Positions 25,475 to 34,418 of a stretch of 64,000 bases of DNA are shown piece by piece. Below the pieces are notes generated by a model. The model was given only the letters and a program-made list of their open reading frames with translations, had not been told where the DNA came from and made no database searches. This DNA comes from S5-327 sp965116015. Its GTDB lineage: Bacteria; Chloroflexota; Dehalococcoidia; Lucifugimonadales; Australimonadaceae. The DNA is taken from NCBI GenBank assembly GCA_965116015.1, contig OZ220477.1, positions 1,922,001 to 1,986,000 on the forward strand, in the 5' to 3' direction. The translations under genes were made by a program, and so were the position numbers. Position 1 is the first letter of the stretch, and the number at the start of each line of letters is the position of its first letter.

Positions 25475-26311
25475 CTACTCGGCGGGAGCGGCCTGGTCAG
25501 GCATAATCTCGAGCGCGGTCATTCGCTTTTCGAGGGACGCCCAGATAGCGTCGTACTCGGAGCGCACCGCGGCGCTCGCCAGCACGGACGGCTGCGAGTC
25601 GTCACGGTAATCCGCCCGGAGCGCAAGCTCGCCGAGATAGGGGAGATTGAGGTCTGAGGCAAGTTCGCGGCCCGCGCCTGCTCCGAAGATGTCGCCGGTG
25701 TAATTCTCGACGACGCCGAGCACTTCGACGTTGAGCTTTCTGATCATATTGATTGAACGTTTGGCGTCGAGTGCGGCGAGGCTTTGGGGGGTTGTGACCA
25801 CAAGGAAACCGTCCATCGTGAGGGTTTGCATCACGGTGAGCGGGGCGTCGGAGGTGCCGGGAGGCATATCGACGATGAGGAAGTCGAGTTCGCCCCAGTC
25901 AGTCATCTGCAGGAACTGATTGATGGCGTTGTGAATCATCGGCCCTCGCCAGATGATTGCCTCTTCCCTGTCTTGCTGGAAGTAAGACATCGAGACGACC
26001 CTCACGCCGAACGCCTCTGCAGGAGAGATGCGGCCGTCGATTGTCTCGGGGCGAGCGTTCCCTCCGAGCGCTTCAGGCGCGTTTGGCGTGTCGATGTCGG
26101 CATCGAGGAGCCCCACGGCGTAGCCCTTGGCTGCAAGGTAGGCTGCAAGATTGATAGCGACGGTGGTCTTGCCTACGCCGCCCTTGGCGCTGTAGACGCC
26201 GATTTTCGTTCGTATCTTGCCGAGAGAACGGCTGATTGCCCGCCGCTGCTCCCACTGCCGCTTGATCTGCGCCAGTCGCGCTTGCCTCTGCTCCTCGCTC
26301 ATCTGCGCCAT
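25475..26311 (-). CDS. Mrp/ApbC-like P-loop ATPase lacking the CxxC motif
   Basis: The ATG at 26311 gives 278 aa; a GTG at 26359 has no SD. A charged N-terminal helix is followed by the deviant Walker A YSAKGGVGKTT, VDMPPGTSDAPL and TTPQSLAALDAKR, all standard in Mrp/Nbp35 iron-sulfur carriers. Where Mrp normally reads ENMS-x-F-x-C-x2-C, this protein reads VENYTGDIFGAGAG, so the cluster-binding cysteines are absent. It is encoded 133 nt after a separate DUF59 protein, a domain often fused to Mrp. Confidence 0.88.
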   Translation of the reverse strand: MAQMSEEQRQARLAQIKRQWEQRRAISRSLGKIRTKIGVYSAKGGVGKTTVAINLAAYLAAKGYAVGLLDADIDTPNAPEALGGNARPETIDGRISPAEAFGVRVVSMSYFQQDREEAIIWRGPMIHNAINQFLQMTDWGELDFLIVDMPPGTSDAPLTVMQTLTMDGFLVVTTPQSLAALDAKRSINMIRKLNVEVLGVVENYTGDIFGAGAGRELASDLNLPYLGELALRADYRDDSQPSVLASAAVRSEYDAIWASLEKRMTALEIMPDQAAPAE

Positions 26312-26420
26312 GAACTGCTTCTTCCTCTGCTCGCTCCCGTTCGTTCTCTCTGGTCGCACAATGGCGGTGAGGCAAGAAGGTTGCTGCTCGCCGCCGCCCC
26401 TCCCCCCGCATCAGCGTGAA

Positions 26421-26444
26421 GGGGACGGGCGCGTCCCGTTCCCC
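26421..26444 (-). terminator. Hairpin right after the DUF59 gene
   Basis: Read on the minus strand, GGGGAACGGG and CCCGTCCCC form a 9-bp stem with one bulge around a 5-nt loop, starting at the last base of the stop codon of the DUF59 gene. Only two T residues follow. It may terminate or attenuate transcription into the Mrp-like gene. Confidence 0.45.
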
Positions 26445-26758
26445 TAATCGTCGAGTCCTAGCAGCTTGCGCCCGTCCTCAGTGATGCGATCGGGAGACCA
26501 GGGCGGGTCGAACGTAATCTCAACGTTCACATCGCGCACGCCGTCGATGTCCGCAATGGCCCATTCAGCCTGCTGCGCAATGAACGGCCCCATCCCGCAC
26601 CCGGCGGCTGTGAGCGTCATATCGACGTGCACATTGCTGTTGTCGTCGACCTCAACTCCGTAAATGAGCCCTAGATCGACGACATTGACTGGGATCTCGG
26701 GATCGTAGACGTCTTTCAACGCCTCGGTTACCTCTTCCACCGTTACTTCAGCAGCCAT
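26444..26758 (-). CDS. DUF59/MIP18-family iron-sulfur assembly protein (SufT-like)
   Basis: 104 aa from the ATG at 26758, with GAGGAG about 9 nt upstream. The family core is complete: DVYDPEIPVNVVDLGLIYGV, LTAAGCGMGP (the reactive Cys) and a C-terminal FDPPWSPDRIT. Members help insert Fe-S clusters into client proteins. Its position directly upstream of an Mrp-like ATPase suggests the two work together. Confidence 0.9.
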   Translation of the reverse strand: MAAEVTVEEVTEALKDVYDPEIPVNVVDLGLIYGVEVDDNSNVHVDMTLTAAGCGMGPFIAQQAEWAIADIDGVRDVNVEITFDPPWSPDRITEDGRKLLGLDD

Positions 26759-26895
26759 GGTTCTCACTCCTCGGCATCCTCGGCGTTTTGTCGATTCTAT
26801 CAAACGCGATGCGGCGCCGCCCGCGCGGTCCGATCCCTGTGCGCGTTGTAAAGCACTCTCTGAGCAGAGGCGCCTCGCAGACAGTGTAGGAGCCG

Positions 26896-27873
26896 TTAGC
26901 GGCGATCAGCGATGACGCTGCGGATTAGCGCTTCGGCGCTCTCCTGATCGGCCGCGACGCCGAAATAAAGGTCCGCGCCATACGCTTTCACGATGAAGCT
27001 CATGCCGTTGGGGAGCGCTATCACGTACGCGTCTTCGTCATCGATAGCGATGCGCTCCATACCGCGCGCGCTGACAAATGCGCCAACCAGCGATTCGGCG
27101 ACGAGACCTGGATAGCCAGAGCGCCCGACTGCCAGGGCCGAGACTCCCGGCTGCAGCAGTGTGTCGCCCAGGTTTGCCGGCAGTGGGACGGGGTCGCCGT
27201 AGACGGCGAAGGCGACCGGGCCTACTCGCAAGAAGGTCAGGCCGGCCCCGATTCCTGGAGTCTCGACGCGCGCGTCGATCAAAAGGCGCTCGGCGACGCT
27301 CCACGGGCTGCGCGCGAAGCCCGCTGCAAAGGGAGCAGTGGGCGGACGCTCAGGTAAAAGCTGAATCGCGTCCCAAACAGCGGCGTCCCACTCGGCGAAC
27401 GTCGTTCGGTCTCCCGCGTCCCAAGCCCCCTGAATGGCGCGGCTCCATGCTGACTCTCTCGACGTGAAATATGCATAGGCGTCTTTGCTCGCCCACCGTT
27501 CTGCGCCGGCGGCCGCCGCGCGCCGTGCGCCATTCTCGTCGGTCAGAATGAACCGCGCCGCGTAGTCTCCTTCGGGGTCAACGACCGCTGCCTCGACGCT
27601 TACCGCACTCTCTTCTTCGCCTGGCTTCCCGCCCACCGCGCTCAGAGGAAGGGAGCGCGGGTCCTTGAACGCGGCGTAGATGTAGACGTTAGCGACGACA
27701 TTCGGCGCGCCGGATGCTACGAATCCGGCAGGCAGCGCGCGCTTGCTTTCTCCTGCGTCGCCCCGGATCTGGGAGAACGCCAAGGACCCCGCGACGATGG
27801 CTACCACAATGACTGCGGCCCCCATCGCGCATCGCTTTACCTTACGCCGTGCGCTTCCGGCCACGGTTGGCAT
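26896..27873 (-). CDS. Membrane-anchored protein of unknown function
   Basis: 325 aa from the ATG at 27873, which overlaps the uvrB 3' end by 32 nt; an ATG at 27825 is an alternative. The N-terminus is basic (RRKVKR) followed by one hydrophobic span of about 18 residues, so the bulk (rich in Ala, with LPAGFVASGAPNVVANVYIY) should lie outside the cytoplasm. No family motif is recognised. The C-terminal part (FIVKAYGADLYFGVAADQE) resembles a soluble alpha/beta domain. Translational coupling to uvrB is likely from the overlap. Confidence 0.65.
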   Translation of the reverse strand: MPTVAGSARRKVKRCAMGAAVIVVAIVAGSLAFSQIRGDAGESKRALPAGFVASGAPNVVANVYIYAAFKDPRSLPLSAVGGKPGEEESAVSVEAAVVDPEGDYAARFILTDENGARRAAAAGAERWASKDAYAYFTSRESAWSRAIQGAWDAGDRTTFAEWDAAVWDAIQLLPERPPTAPFAAGFARSPWSVAERLLIDARVETPGIGAGLTFLRVGPVAFAVYGDPVPLPANLGDTLLQPGVSALAVGRSGYPGLVAESLVGAFVSARGMERIAIDDEDAYVIALPNGMSFIVKAYGADLYFGVAADQESAEALIRSVIADRR

Positions 27874-29929
27874 TCCGGTAGGAGTCGTGGCCCTCCGTGT
27901 GCGCGGGGGAGGCGCGGTCGGCGACCTCCTGAACGACAAGGAGACGTTTGAGGTCGATGACTTCGTCGCGGAGGAGGGCGGCGCGCTCGAATTCGAGCTG
28001 ACGGGCGGCCTCCTTCATCTCCGACTCCAGCTCTTTGATGACGCGCGCGAGATCATCCTTCGGCATATCCTCTCTGGCGGTGTAGACGGCGCGGGGCTCG
28101 GCGACTTCGCGGAGCGATTCCGTGATGTCGCGCACGGCCTTGCGGATGCTCGCAGGCTCGATGCCGTGAGCGCGGTTGTGCTCCATCTGCAGAGCGCGGC
28201 GCCGCGCCGTTTCGTCAAGGGCCGTGCGCATCGAGCCGGTGACACGGTCGGCGTACATAATGACGTGGCCGTCGACGTGGCGGGCTGCCCGCCCGACGGT
28301 CTGCACGAGCGATGGCGCCGACCGCAGGTAGCCCTCCTTGTCGGCGTCGAGGATTGCGACGAGGCTTACTTCGGGTAGGTCAAGCCCCTCGCGCAGGAGG
28401 TTGATGCCGACGACGACATCGTAAACGCCGAGGCGTAGGTCGCGCAGAATCTCTGTTCGTTTAAGAGTGTCGACCTCGGAGTGGAGATAGTGCACCTTCG
28501 TGTTCATCTCGCCGAGGTAGTCGGTGAGCTCTTCGGCCATCCGCTTGGTGAGGGTGGTTACGAGCGCTCGCTCGCCCTTGGCCACGCGGGCGCGTATCTG
28601 CTCCAGCAAGTCATCGATTTGTCCCTTAGTGGGCTTGACCTCAATCGTGGGGTCGAGGAGTCCGGTAGGGCGAATGACTTGCTCGACAACTTGCTGACTG
28701 CGCTCTAGCTCGTAGGCGGCGGGGGTGGCCGAAACGTAGAGGGCCTGGTTTACAAGCCCTTCGAACTCCTCGAAATTCAGCGGGCGGTTGTCGCGAGCGG
28801 ATTCGAGACGGAACCCGAAATCGATAAGCGAGTCTTTGCGCGCCATCTCTCCGTGGAACATTCCACGCAACTGCGGCGTCGCCATATGCGACTCGTCGAG
28901 GATGAGCAAATAATCGTCAGGCAGGTAGTGCATCAGAGTCCACGGCGTGCTGCCTCGCGGGCGTCCCCCTAGCGGTTGGGAGTAGTTCTCAACCCCGGCG
29001 CAGTAGCCGGTCTCGCGCAGCATCTCGATGTCGTAGCGCGTGCGATGCTCCAAACGCTGCGCCTCCAGTTCCTTGCCGCGCGAGCGCAAGATGGACAGCC
29101 GTTCATTGAGCTCGCGCTCGATCTCGACCACCGCAGTCTCGAGCCGTTCGCGCGACGTTACGAAATGCTTGGCGGGATAGATGTCTATCTCTTCTCTCTC
29201 GGCGAGGATTTCGCCGGTCAGCGGGTCGAGTTCAACGATGCGCTCGACGTCCTCGCCGAAGAACTCTATGCGCACTGCCACGTCCTCGTAGGCCGGCATA
29301 ATCTCAAGAGTGTCGCCCCGCACGCGAAAGCGCGAACGGGCAAGATCGTAATCGTTGCGCTCGTACTGCATCTCGATGAGGCGGCGCGCAAGCCGTTGCC
29401 GGTTTGTGCGGGAGCTACGCCCGATGCGCTCGACGAACGAGTAGTACTCGGCGGGAGACCCAAGGCCGTAGATGCAGGAGACAGAGGCGACAATCAGCAC
29501 GTCGCGCCGGGTCATCAGTGAACGCGTCGCCGCATGGCGCAGTTTGTCGATTTCGTCGTTGATGTCCGCCTCTTTCTCGATATACGTGTCAGTGGAGGGG
29601 ACATACGCCTCAGGCTGATAGTAATCGTAATAGGAGACGAAGTACTCAACCGCGTTATGAGGGAAGAAGTCGCGGAACTCTTGCGCAAGTTGCGCCGCCA
29701 GAGTCTTGTTGGGAGCGATGACGATCGTGGGCTTCTGCACGGCCTCGACGACTTTGGCCATCGTGTACGTCTTGCCGGAGCCGGTGACGCCGAGGAGAGT
29801 CTGATGTTTCAGCCCGCGCGCGATGCCGTCGGCCAGCCGCGCGATGGCTTGAGGCTGATCGCCGCGCGGCTCAAAGTCTGCGACGACTTTGAAGGGAGTG
29901 AGCTGTTTCGCAGGATTAAGGGTGGTCAT
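27842..29929 (-). CDS. uvrB: Excinuclease ABC subunit B
   Basis: 695 aa, normal length. Walker A GVTGSGKTYTMA near residue 47, the beta-hairpin region YYDYYQPEAYVP near 95, helicase motifs (LLILDESH, REGLDLPEVSL, QTVGRAARH) and the C-terminal UVR motif in KELESEMKEAARQLEFERAALLRDE. UvrB verifies damage in nucleotide-excision repair and recruits UvrC. No lexA-like box was noticed immediately upstream. Confidence 0.97.
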   Translation of the reverse strand: MTTLNPAKQLTPFKVVADFEPRGDQPQAIARLADGIARGLKHQTLLGVTGSGKTYTMAKVVEAVQKPTIVIAPNKTLAAQLAQEFRDFFPHNAVEYFVSYYDYYQPEAYVPSTDTYIEKEADINDEIDKLRHAATRSLMTRRDVLIVASVSCIYGLGSPAEYYSFVERIGRSSRTNRQRLARRLIEMQYERNDYDLARSRFRVRGDTLEIMPAYEDVAVRIEFFGEDVERIVELDPLTGEILAEREEIDIYPAKHFVTSRERLETAVVEIERELNERLSILRSRGKELEAQRLEHRTRYDIEMLRETGYCAGVENYSQPLGGRPRGSTPWTLMHYLPDDYLLILDESHMATPQLRGMFHGEMARKDSLIDFGFRLESARDNRPLNFEEFEGLVNQALYVSATPAAYELERSQQVVEQVIRPTGLLDPTIEVKPTKGQIDDLLEQIRARVAKGERALVTTLTKRMAEELTDYLGEMNTKVHYLHSEVDTLKRTEILRDLRLGVYDVVVGINLLREGLDLPEVSLVAILDADKEGYLRSAPSLVQTVGRAARHVDGHVIMYADRVTGSMRTALDETARRRALQMEHNRAHGIEPASIRKAVRDITESLREVAEPRAVYTAREDMPKDDLARVIKELESEMKEAARQLEFERAALLRDEVIDLKRLLVVQEVADRASPAHTEGHDSYRNANRGRKRTA

Positions 29930-30002
29930 AAGAAGCGCCTTGCAGGGTAAGACTACGCCAGGCTGACCCGCGTGGCCAAGCCGCCGAGGCTCGCGAGCGC
30001 GC

Positions 30003-32141
30003 TTACTGGCGCAGCGTCAGCGCCATCACCATGCGGGAGATATCGCCGTCGATGTGCGACGTGATGAGCAGCGCGCTGAACGGCTCCAGCAACGCCATGG
30101 CGCTGTTGGAGCCGAGGCTGGCTGCTCCGAGCAGGCCGCTCATGAGCGTGTCGAACGCCTCCTCGGGCATATCCGCGCCGAACGGCTCCATGCCGCCGTC
30201 GTCGCCAAGCATGGATTGTAGAAGCCCGCCGTCGAACCACTCCATATCGCCGCCGGCGCCAAGACTGGCTGCTCCGAGCAGAGCTCGCATAAATTCGTCG
30301 TCGAGCGGCTCCATACCCCCGCCGGCGCCGATGCTGACCATGCTGCGCATGACTCGCATAAATTCGTCGTCGTCGACAGGCTCCATGTCGTCGAAGTCGG
30401 TTGCGCTGAGCAAGGCTCGCATGAACTCTTCAATGGACGCATCCGGGGGTGTGTCCAGTGAATCGAACAGCCCCATGCCGCTGCCCTCGCTGAAACCTGC
30501 TTTGTCGTTCGCGAACTCGTCGCCGAACTCATCCTCGGGTATATCCAGCGCGTCGAACCACGACAGAGCGTCAAACACGTCGCCGTCGTCTCCCCCTGCC
30601 TGGTAATTCGCGCCGAGTGTGCTTGGAAGGAATCCCGCTGCTGCTTCCATCGCATCGAATAGCGCCCTGCTGAGCCTGTCTGCGCTGAATGCACTGGCGA
30701 GAGATCCCTCCGCCATGTCCAGCGCGCCCTCGATATCGATGTACACGTATCCCGTGGCCGCTTCGGGCAGGATGTCCGCCACGCGGGCGAATTGCGCGGA
30801 GCCCCGCAGCGAGTCTTCGGCTCCGATGCGCAAGGCGGCCTCGCGATCGCTGCCGAGAGCGAACATTCCGTCATCGACGAAGTACCCGAGTTCGTAGCCG
30901 TCAAGGGCAGGGTCGAGCTCCCCGAGCGGAATAAAAACAAACTCCCTGCCGCCGATATTCTCCCGCGATACGGTTACTCCGAGCGCTTCCAACAGAATGA
31001 GCAGGCCATCCAGCGTCGCTTGCGGCGCATCGCTGCCGATCTCAGCGAACAGCAAACCCTTGAGGGTTCCTTCCCAATTCCCATCCGCGTCGATGCGGAA
31101 ATCTGAGGGCAGCAGGGCCGCGGCGACCTCGCCTGCGAGCGAATCAATCACGTCGCGTTCGATATCGAGCCCGATGGTCTGCTCAGCTTCGGAGAGAATT
31201 TCCTGTATCGCCTCGGGCCCCAGCGTGGAATTCAGGATCTCCCACGCGTCAGGGACGCCGCTGAACGATGCGGCGGCGATCGTGTCGGAGGGAAGCAGGT
31301 CGAGCGAGCGTAGGGAGGTCGCGGTTTCAAAGGGAAGACCAGAGGCCGGCGTCGCAACCTCGACGCGCAGCCCTTCTTCAGCGAACGACGCCGATGCCGC
31401 GATATACGGAGGTTCCGCCGAGTCGATTGCTGGAACGCCGAGCGCGCTCATAGCGCTGACGAGCGTTGCGTCCGCTTGCCAGAAAGCGAACAGGAAACTG
31501 TCGCCTGGCAGGGCGGCCCGCGCCTCCCTGTAGGCCGCGTTCGTATCGAGAGCGGCCGATGGAGGCGTTTGCAAATCGCGGAGCGCGCCGATGAGCGCGC
31601 TGCGGCTGCTTGCCAGCAGCATAAAATCGCCGGTGAGGCCAAGCGCTAAGCCGTCGCCGAGCGTCAGGATATCCGCGTCGCGGTAGGAGTCGGGCTCTGC
31701 CCGGCCAAGAGCCTCTACATAATCTAGAAAATCCCCCGCGGCGCGCTGATCTGCGACGCGGGCCATCAAGAACCCGCGTGGTTCGCTGAAGAAACCAGCA
31801 AGCCCCACGAAGGCGATGTCGTTGCCGAGCCAGGGCGCGATGTCGTCGTCGTAGGAGACTCCGAAGCCGCTGGCAAGCGAATCAAGCAAATCGCCGGCGA
31901 GGTTAGCGCCTGCGTCTTGCTCCCATCGAGCGATGAAATCGTTGCGCAGGACGCTCTGCGCGTGATCAGGGTCGAGGTTGAGAGTTACGTACAAATCGAC
32001 ATCTGCGGGCACGAACTGCGCGAAATCGCGATCGCGGCTCGCGCCGCCAGTCGTGAGCAACACCAGGGCGATCCCGCCAGCCGCGACTGCCAACGTTAAC
32101 GCCGCCAACGGCCCGGCCCATGTCCAAGCGGGTCTGCCCAT
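30003..32141 (-). CDS. DUF3352 protein with an inserted acidic repeat block
   Basis: 712 aa. One N-terminal membrane span (residues 8-30) then a large extracytoplasmic domain of the DUF3352 type (FVPADVDLYVTLNLDPDHAQ; QTIGLDIERDVIDSLAGEVAAAL). From about residue 570 to 690 there is a repeat block with units like DDEFMRALLGAASLGAGG and MEPL, four to five times, acidic and glycine-rich, interrupting what looks like the final beta-sheet segment (LLITSHIDGDISRMVMALTL). Function of DUF3352 is unknown. No adjacent gene clarifies its role. Confidence 0.7.
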   Translation of the reverse strand: MGRPAWTWAGPLAALTLAVAAGGIALVLLTTGGASRDRDFAQFVPADVDLYVTLNLDPDHAQSVLRNDFIARWEQDAGANLAGDLLDSLASGFGVSYDDDIAPWLGNDIAFVGLAGFFSEPRGFLMARVADQRAAGDFLDYVEALGRAEPDSYRDADILTLGDGLALGLTGDFMLLASSRSALIGALRDLQTPPSAALDTNAAYREARAALPGDSFLFAFWQADATLVSAMSALGVPAIDSAEPPYIAASASFAEEGLRVEVATPASGLPFETATSLRSLDLLPSDTIAAASFSGVPDAWEILNSTLGPEAIQEILSEAEQTIGLDIERDVIDSLAGEVAAALLPSDFRIDADGNWEGTLKGLLFAEIGSDAPQATLDGLLILLEALGVTVSRENIGGREFVFIPLGELDPALDGYELGYFVDDGMFALGSDREAALRIGAEDSLRGSAQFARVADILPEAATGYVYIDIEGALDMAEGSLASAFSADRLSRALFDAMEAAAGFLPSTLGANYQAGGDDGDVFDALSWFDALDIPEDEFGDEFANDKAGFSEGSGMGLFDSLDTPPDASIEEFMRALLSATDFDDMEPVDDDEFMRVMRSMVSIGAGGGMEPLDDEFMRALLGAASLGAGGDMEWFDGGLLQSMLGDDGGMEPFGADMPEEAFDTLMSGLLGAASLGSNSAMALLEPFSALLITSHIDGDISRMVMALTLRQ

Positions 32142-32183
32142 TAGTCATCCATAACTTGTCGCACGCCCCCTTGCGGTGGCGCA

Positions 32184-33083
32184 TCAGGGCCCGAGGCTAT
32201 CCTGTAACGCATCCTCGAGATTATGGTAGCGAAAGTCGTAACCAGACGCTAGCGCCGCCGCTGGCAGCATTCGCCTGCTGCTCAGCGTCTCCTCTGCGAA
32301 ACCGCCTAGCGCGAGCCTGAGCGCAGGTGCAGGGGCAGGCAAGCAAGCCGGACGCCGCAGCGCGCGCCCCAGAGCGCTGGCGAAATCGCGTTGTCGTACG
32401 GGCGCGGGAACGGAGAGGTTCAGTGGCCCCGCGATGCCCGCATCATCGAGGGCGCGCAGCGCAAGCCCGACTACATCATCGAGATGAATCCAGGGCCACC
32501 ACTGACGCCCCGAACCTAGCGGCCCTGACAGTCCGAGTTTCGCCATTGGCAGTATCGACGCAAGCATCCCGCCGCCGGAGCCGATCACAAGGCCGGTGCG
32601 CAAGACTACGACGCGGGTGGGTGCGGCGCTTGCCGCCGCCGCTTCCCACCGAACGCAGACGTCAGCGAGGAAACCGCGCCCCTGCCCGGAGCTCTCGGTC
32701 AGTTCCTCGTCGCCGCGGTCGCCGTAGTAGCCAAGGGCGCTTCCGCTAACGAGCGCGCTAACGCCAGCATCCTGTATTCCAGCGACGAGATTGCGCGTCG
32801 CCCTCTCGCGGGTTTCGAGGATGGCCCTGCGCTTGGCGGACGTCCAGCGCCCGTTGGTGCGCTCGCCAACGAGGTTGACGACTGCGGCAACGCCGTCGAA
32901 CGCCGCAGCGGGGGCAGGCTCGTCGACAGGAAGCCACGCATAGGCGCCAGCGAGCGCAGAGAGCGCGGCTCTTGCGGACTGAGGGTCGCGCGTTAGCGCG
33001 ACGACTTCGTCGCCCCGCTCCGCTAGAGCCTGCACGAGCGCGCGGCCTATGAATCCGGTGGCTCCGGTGACGAGCACACGCAT
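32184..33083 (-). CDS. TIGR01777-type NAD(P)-dependent epimerase (YfcH-like)
   Basis: 299 aa. Rossmann motif VTGATGFIGRALV at the N-terminus, VNLVGERTNGRWTSAKRRAI near residue 70, SGSALGYYGDRGDE (the Tyr of the SDR site) and PWIHLDDVVGLALRAL. A C-terminal DUF1731-like helix region ends the protein. It is an SDR-extended enzyme often called cell-division inhibitor-like or nucleoside-diphosphate-sugar epimerase; the substrate is unknown. Confidence 0.9.
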   Translation of the reverse strand: MRVLVTGATGFIGRALVQALAERGDEVVALTRDPQSARAALSALAGAYAWLPVDEPAPAAAFDGVAAVVNLVGERTNGRWTSAKRRAILETRERATRNLVAGIQDAGVSALVSGSALGYYGDRGDEELTESSGQGRGFLADVCVRWEAAAASAAPTRVVVLRTGLVIGSGGGMLASILPMAKLGLSGPLGSGRQWWPWIHLDDVVGLALRALDDAGIAGPLNLSVPAPVRQRDFASALGRALRRPACLPAPAPALRLALGGFAEETLSSRRMLPAAALASGYDFRYHNLEDALQDSLGP

Positions 33084-33167
33084 TTGTCAGACTCCGTCGC
33101 AGACTAAAGTTACGGCAGGATATAACGCGCGACAGGGGAATAAGCCGTAGGGGACGCTTGATCGTCA

Positions 33168-33195
33168 AGAGGGGCGGCAGTACTGCCGCCCCTCT
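33168..33195 (-). terminator. 28-bp perfect palindrome after the betaine transporter operon
   Basis: AGAGGGGCGGCAGTACTGCC plus GCCCCTCT reads the same on both strands (28 nt). It is 27 nt beyond the stop of the betaine-binding protein gene. On the minus strand it is followed only by TTGACG, so it is a strong stem without a U-tract. Most likely an intrinsic-type terminator. Confidence 0.6.
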
Positions 33196-33221
33196 GCGGT
33201 GGCATGTGTAGCGCCGCGCGC

Positions 33222-34349
33222 TTAGCCCTCGAGGCCGGCGAGCACCCTATCGGCGATGCCAGGGGCAACCCAGTTCTTCCAGTCCTCGGTGTTTTGGAGG
33301 AACCAGGTGGCGACATCGTCGAAATCAGCGCCTGTCTCTTCGAGGTACGTCTCTGCAGCGATCTGGTTGGCCGCAGTGAAATCCCACTTCTTCAGGAACT
33401 CCACGACGTCAGGCGCGATGTCCCTCAGCTCAGAACGGATGCCGATGAAGATCTCCGCGAGCGGGTAGCCGCACATCTTGCCGCTCTCCCAGCACTCGTC
33501 GGAATACTCGGCCTCTTCCAGAATGTAGTAGCCGCCGTACTCGGTGGCGAGCTTATGGCTGAGCGTCGTCGGGCCCCAGTAGTAGAAGAGAACCGGCTCC
33601 TTGCGCTGGAAGGAGGCCTCGATTTCAGCAGCGAGCGCAGCTCCTGAACCCGGGTTGATGGGCTCAACCGAATCGGTTAGCCCGTAGGTTTCGACCTTCT
33701 CCAGATTGACCCTCTCGCATTCCCAGCCGGGTACACAGTTGAGCAGGCGAGCCTTCCCCTCGCTGTCGACCGTCTCGAAGAGAGCTGCGTACTCAGGATT
33801 CTTCAGATCCTCGACGGTTCGCAGACCCGGGTGCGCGTCGGCAAGATACTGCGGAATGACGAACGTGGCTTGCCAGTTGTCTTCAAGGCTCTTGCCGAGG
33901 GCCTCAACTTCGCCGGATGACAGCGCCTCTCCCCAGGCCTCCACCTGGTTTGGCAACCAAATCTCCATCGTTATGTGGGAGTCGCCGCCGGCCAGAGCCT
34001 GCATCCCCGGGATAGTGGAGGCGAAGATGCCATCTGTCGGGTAGCAGTAGCCATAGTGAGTAATCTGCTCAGCGATGGCCGCCTGCAGCGACGCCGAATT
34101 CCAGTCTAGTTCGGTGAACACAATCTCGGGCATGGGAGTGTCGGGGCAGCTCTCGCTCGCCATCATGGTGTCTGGTGTCGGCTCCATCATCATGGCGGTA
34201 GGAGTCGGCATGGCAGTAGGCGTAGGCGTTGGCGTTGGGCGCGGGGTGGGCGTCGGAGTGGGGTCAGAACCGCAAGCGGCGAGAACAACCGCCAGAACGG
34301 CAATGAGCGCTGCAATGACCAAACTGTGTTTTCCTGTTCGCTTTCTCAA
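33222..34349 (-). CDS. Glycine betaine/proline ABC transporter substrate-binding lipoprotein
   Basis: A TTG at 34349 is the start, with GGAGGA 7 nt before it. The 375-aa protein has a lipoprotein signal ending AVVLAAC, then a TP-repeat spacer (PTPTPRPTPTPTPT) that should hold the domain away from the membrane. The rest is an OpuAC-like solute-binding domain (VFTELDWNSASLQAAIAEQI; VLFYYWGPTTLSHKLATEYGGYY) with Trp/Tyr residues of the sort that cage quaternary amines. It is the last gene of a proV-proW-proX type operon. Confidence 0.92.
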   Translation of the reverse strand: MRKRTGKHSLVIAALIAVLAVVLAACGSDPTPTPTPRPTPTPTPTAMPTPTAMMMEPTPDTMMASESCPDTPMPEIVFTELDWNSASLQAAIAEQITHYGYCYPTDGIFASTIPGMQALAGGDSHITMEIWLPNQVEAWGEALSSGEVEALGKSLEDNWQATFVIPQYLADAHPGLRTVEDLKNPEYAALFETVDSEGKARLLNCVPGWECERVNLEKVETYGLTDSVEPINPGSGAALAAEIEASFQRKEPVLFYYWGPTTLSHKLATEYGGYYILEEAEYSDECWESGKMCGYPLAEIFIGIRSELRDIAPDVVEFLKKWDFTAANQIAAETYLEETGADFDDVATWFLQNTEDWKNWVAPGIADRVLAGLEG

Positions 34350-34418
34350 ATCACTTCCTCCGTACGTGTTGATTTTGCTATCGGAAGTCTCCGATGGATT
34401 GCTGAATGGCCTCTTTGA

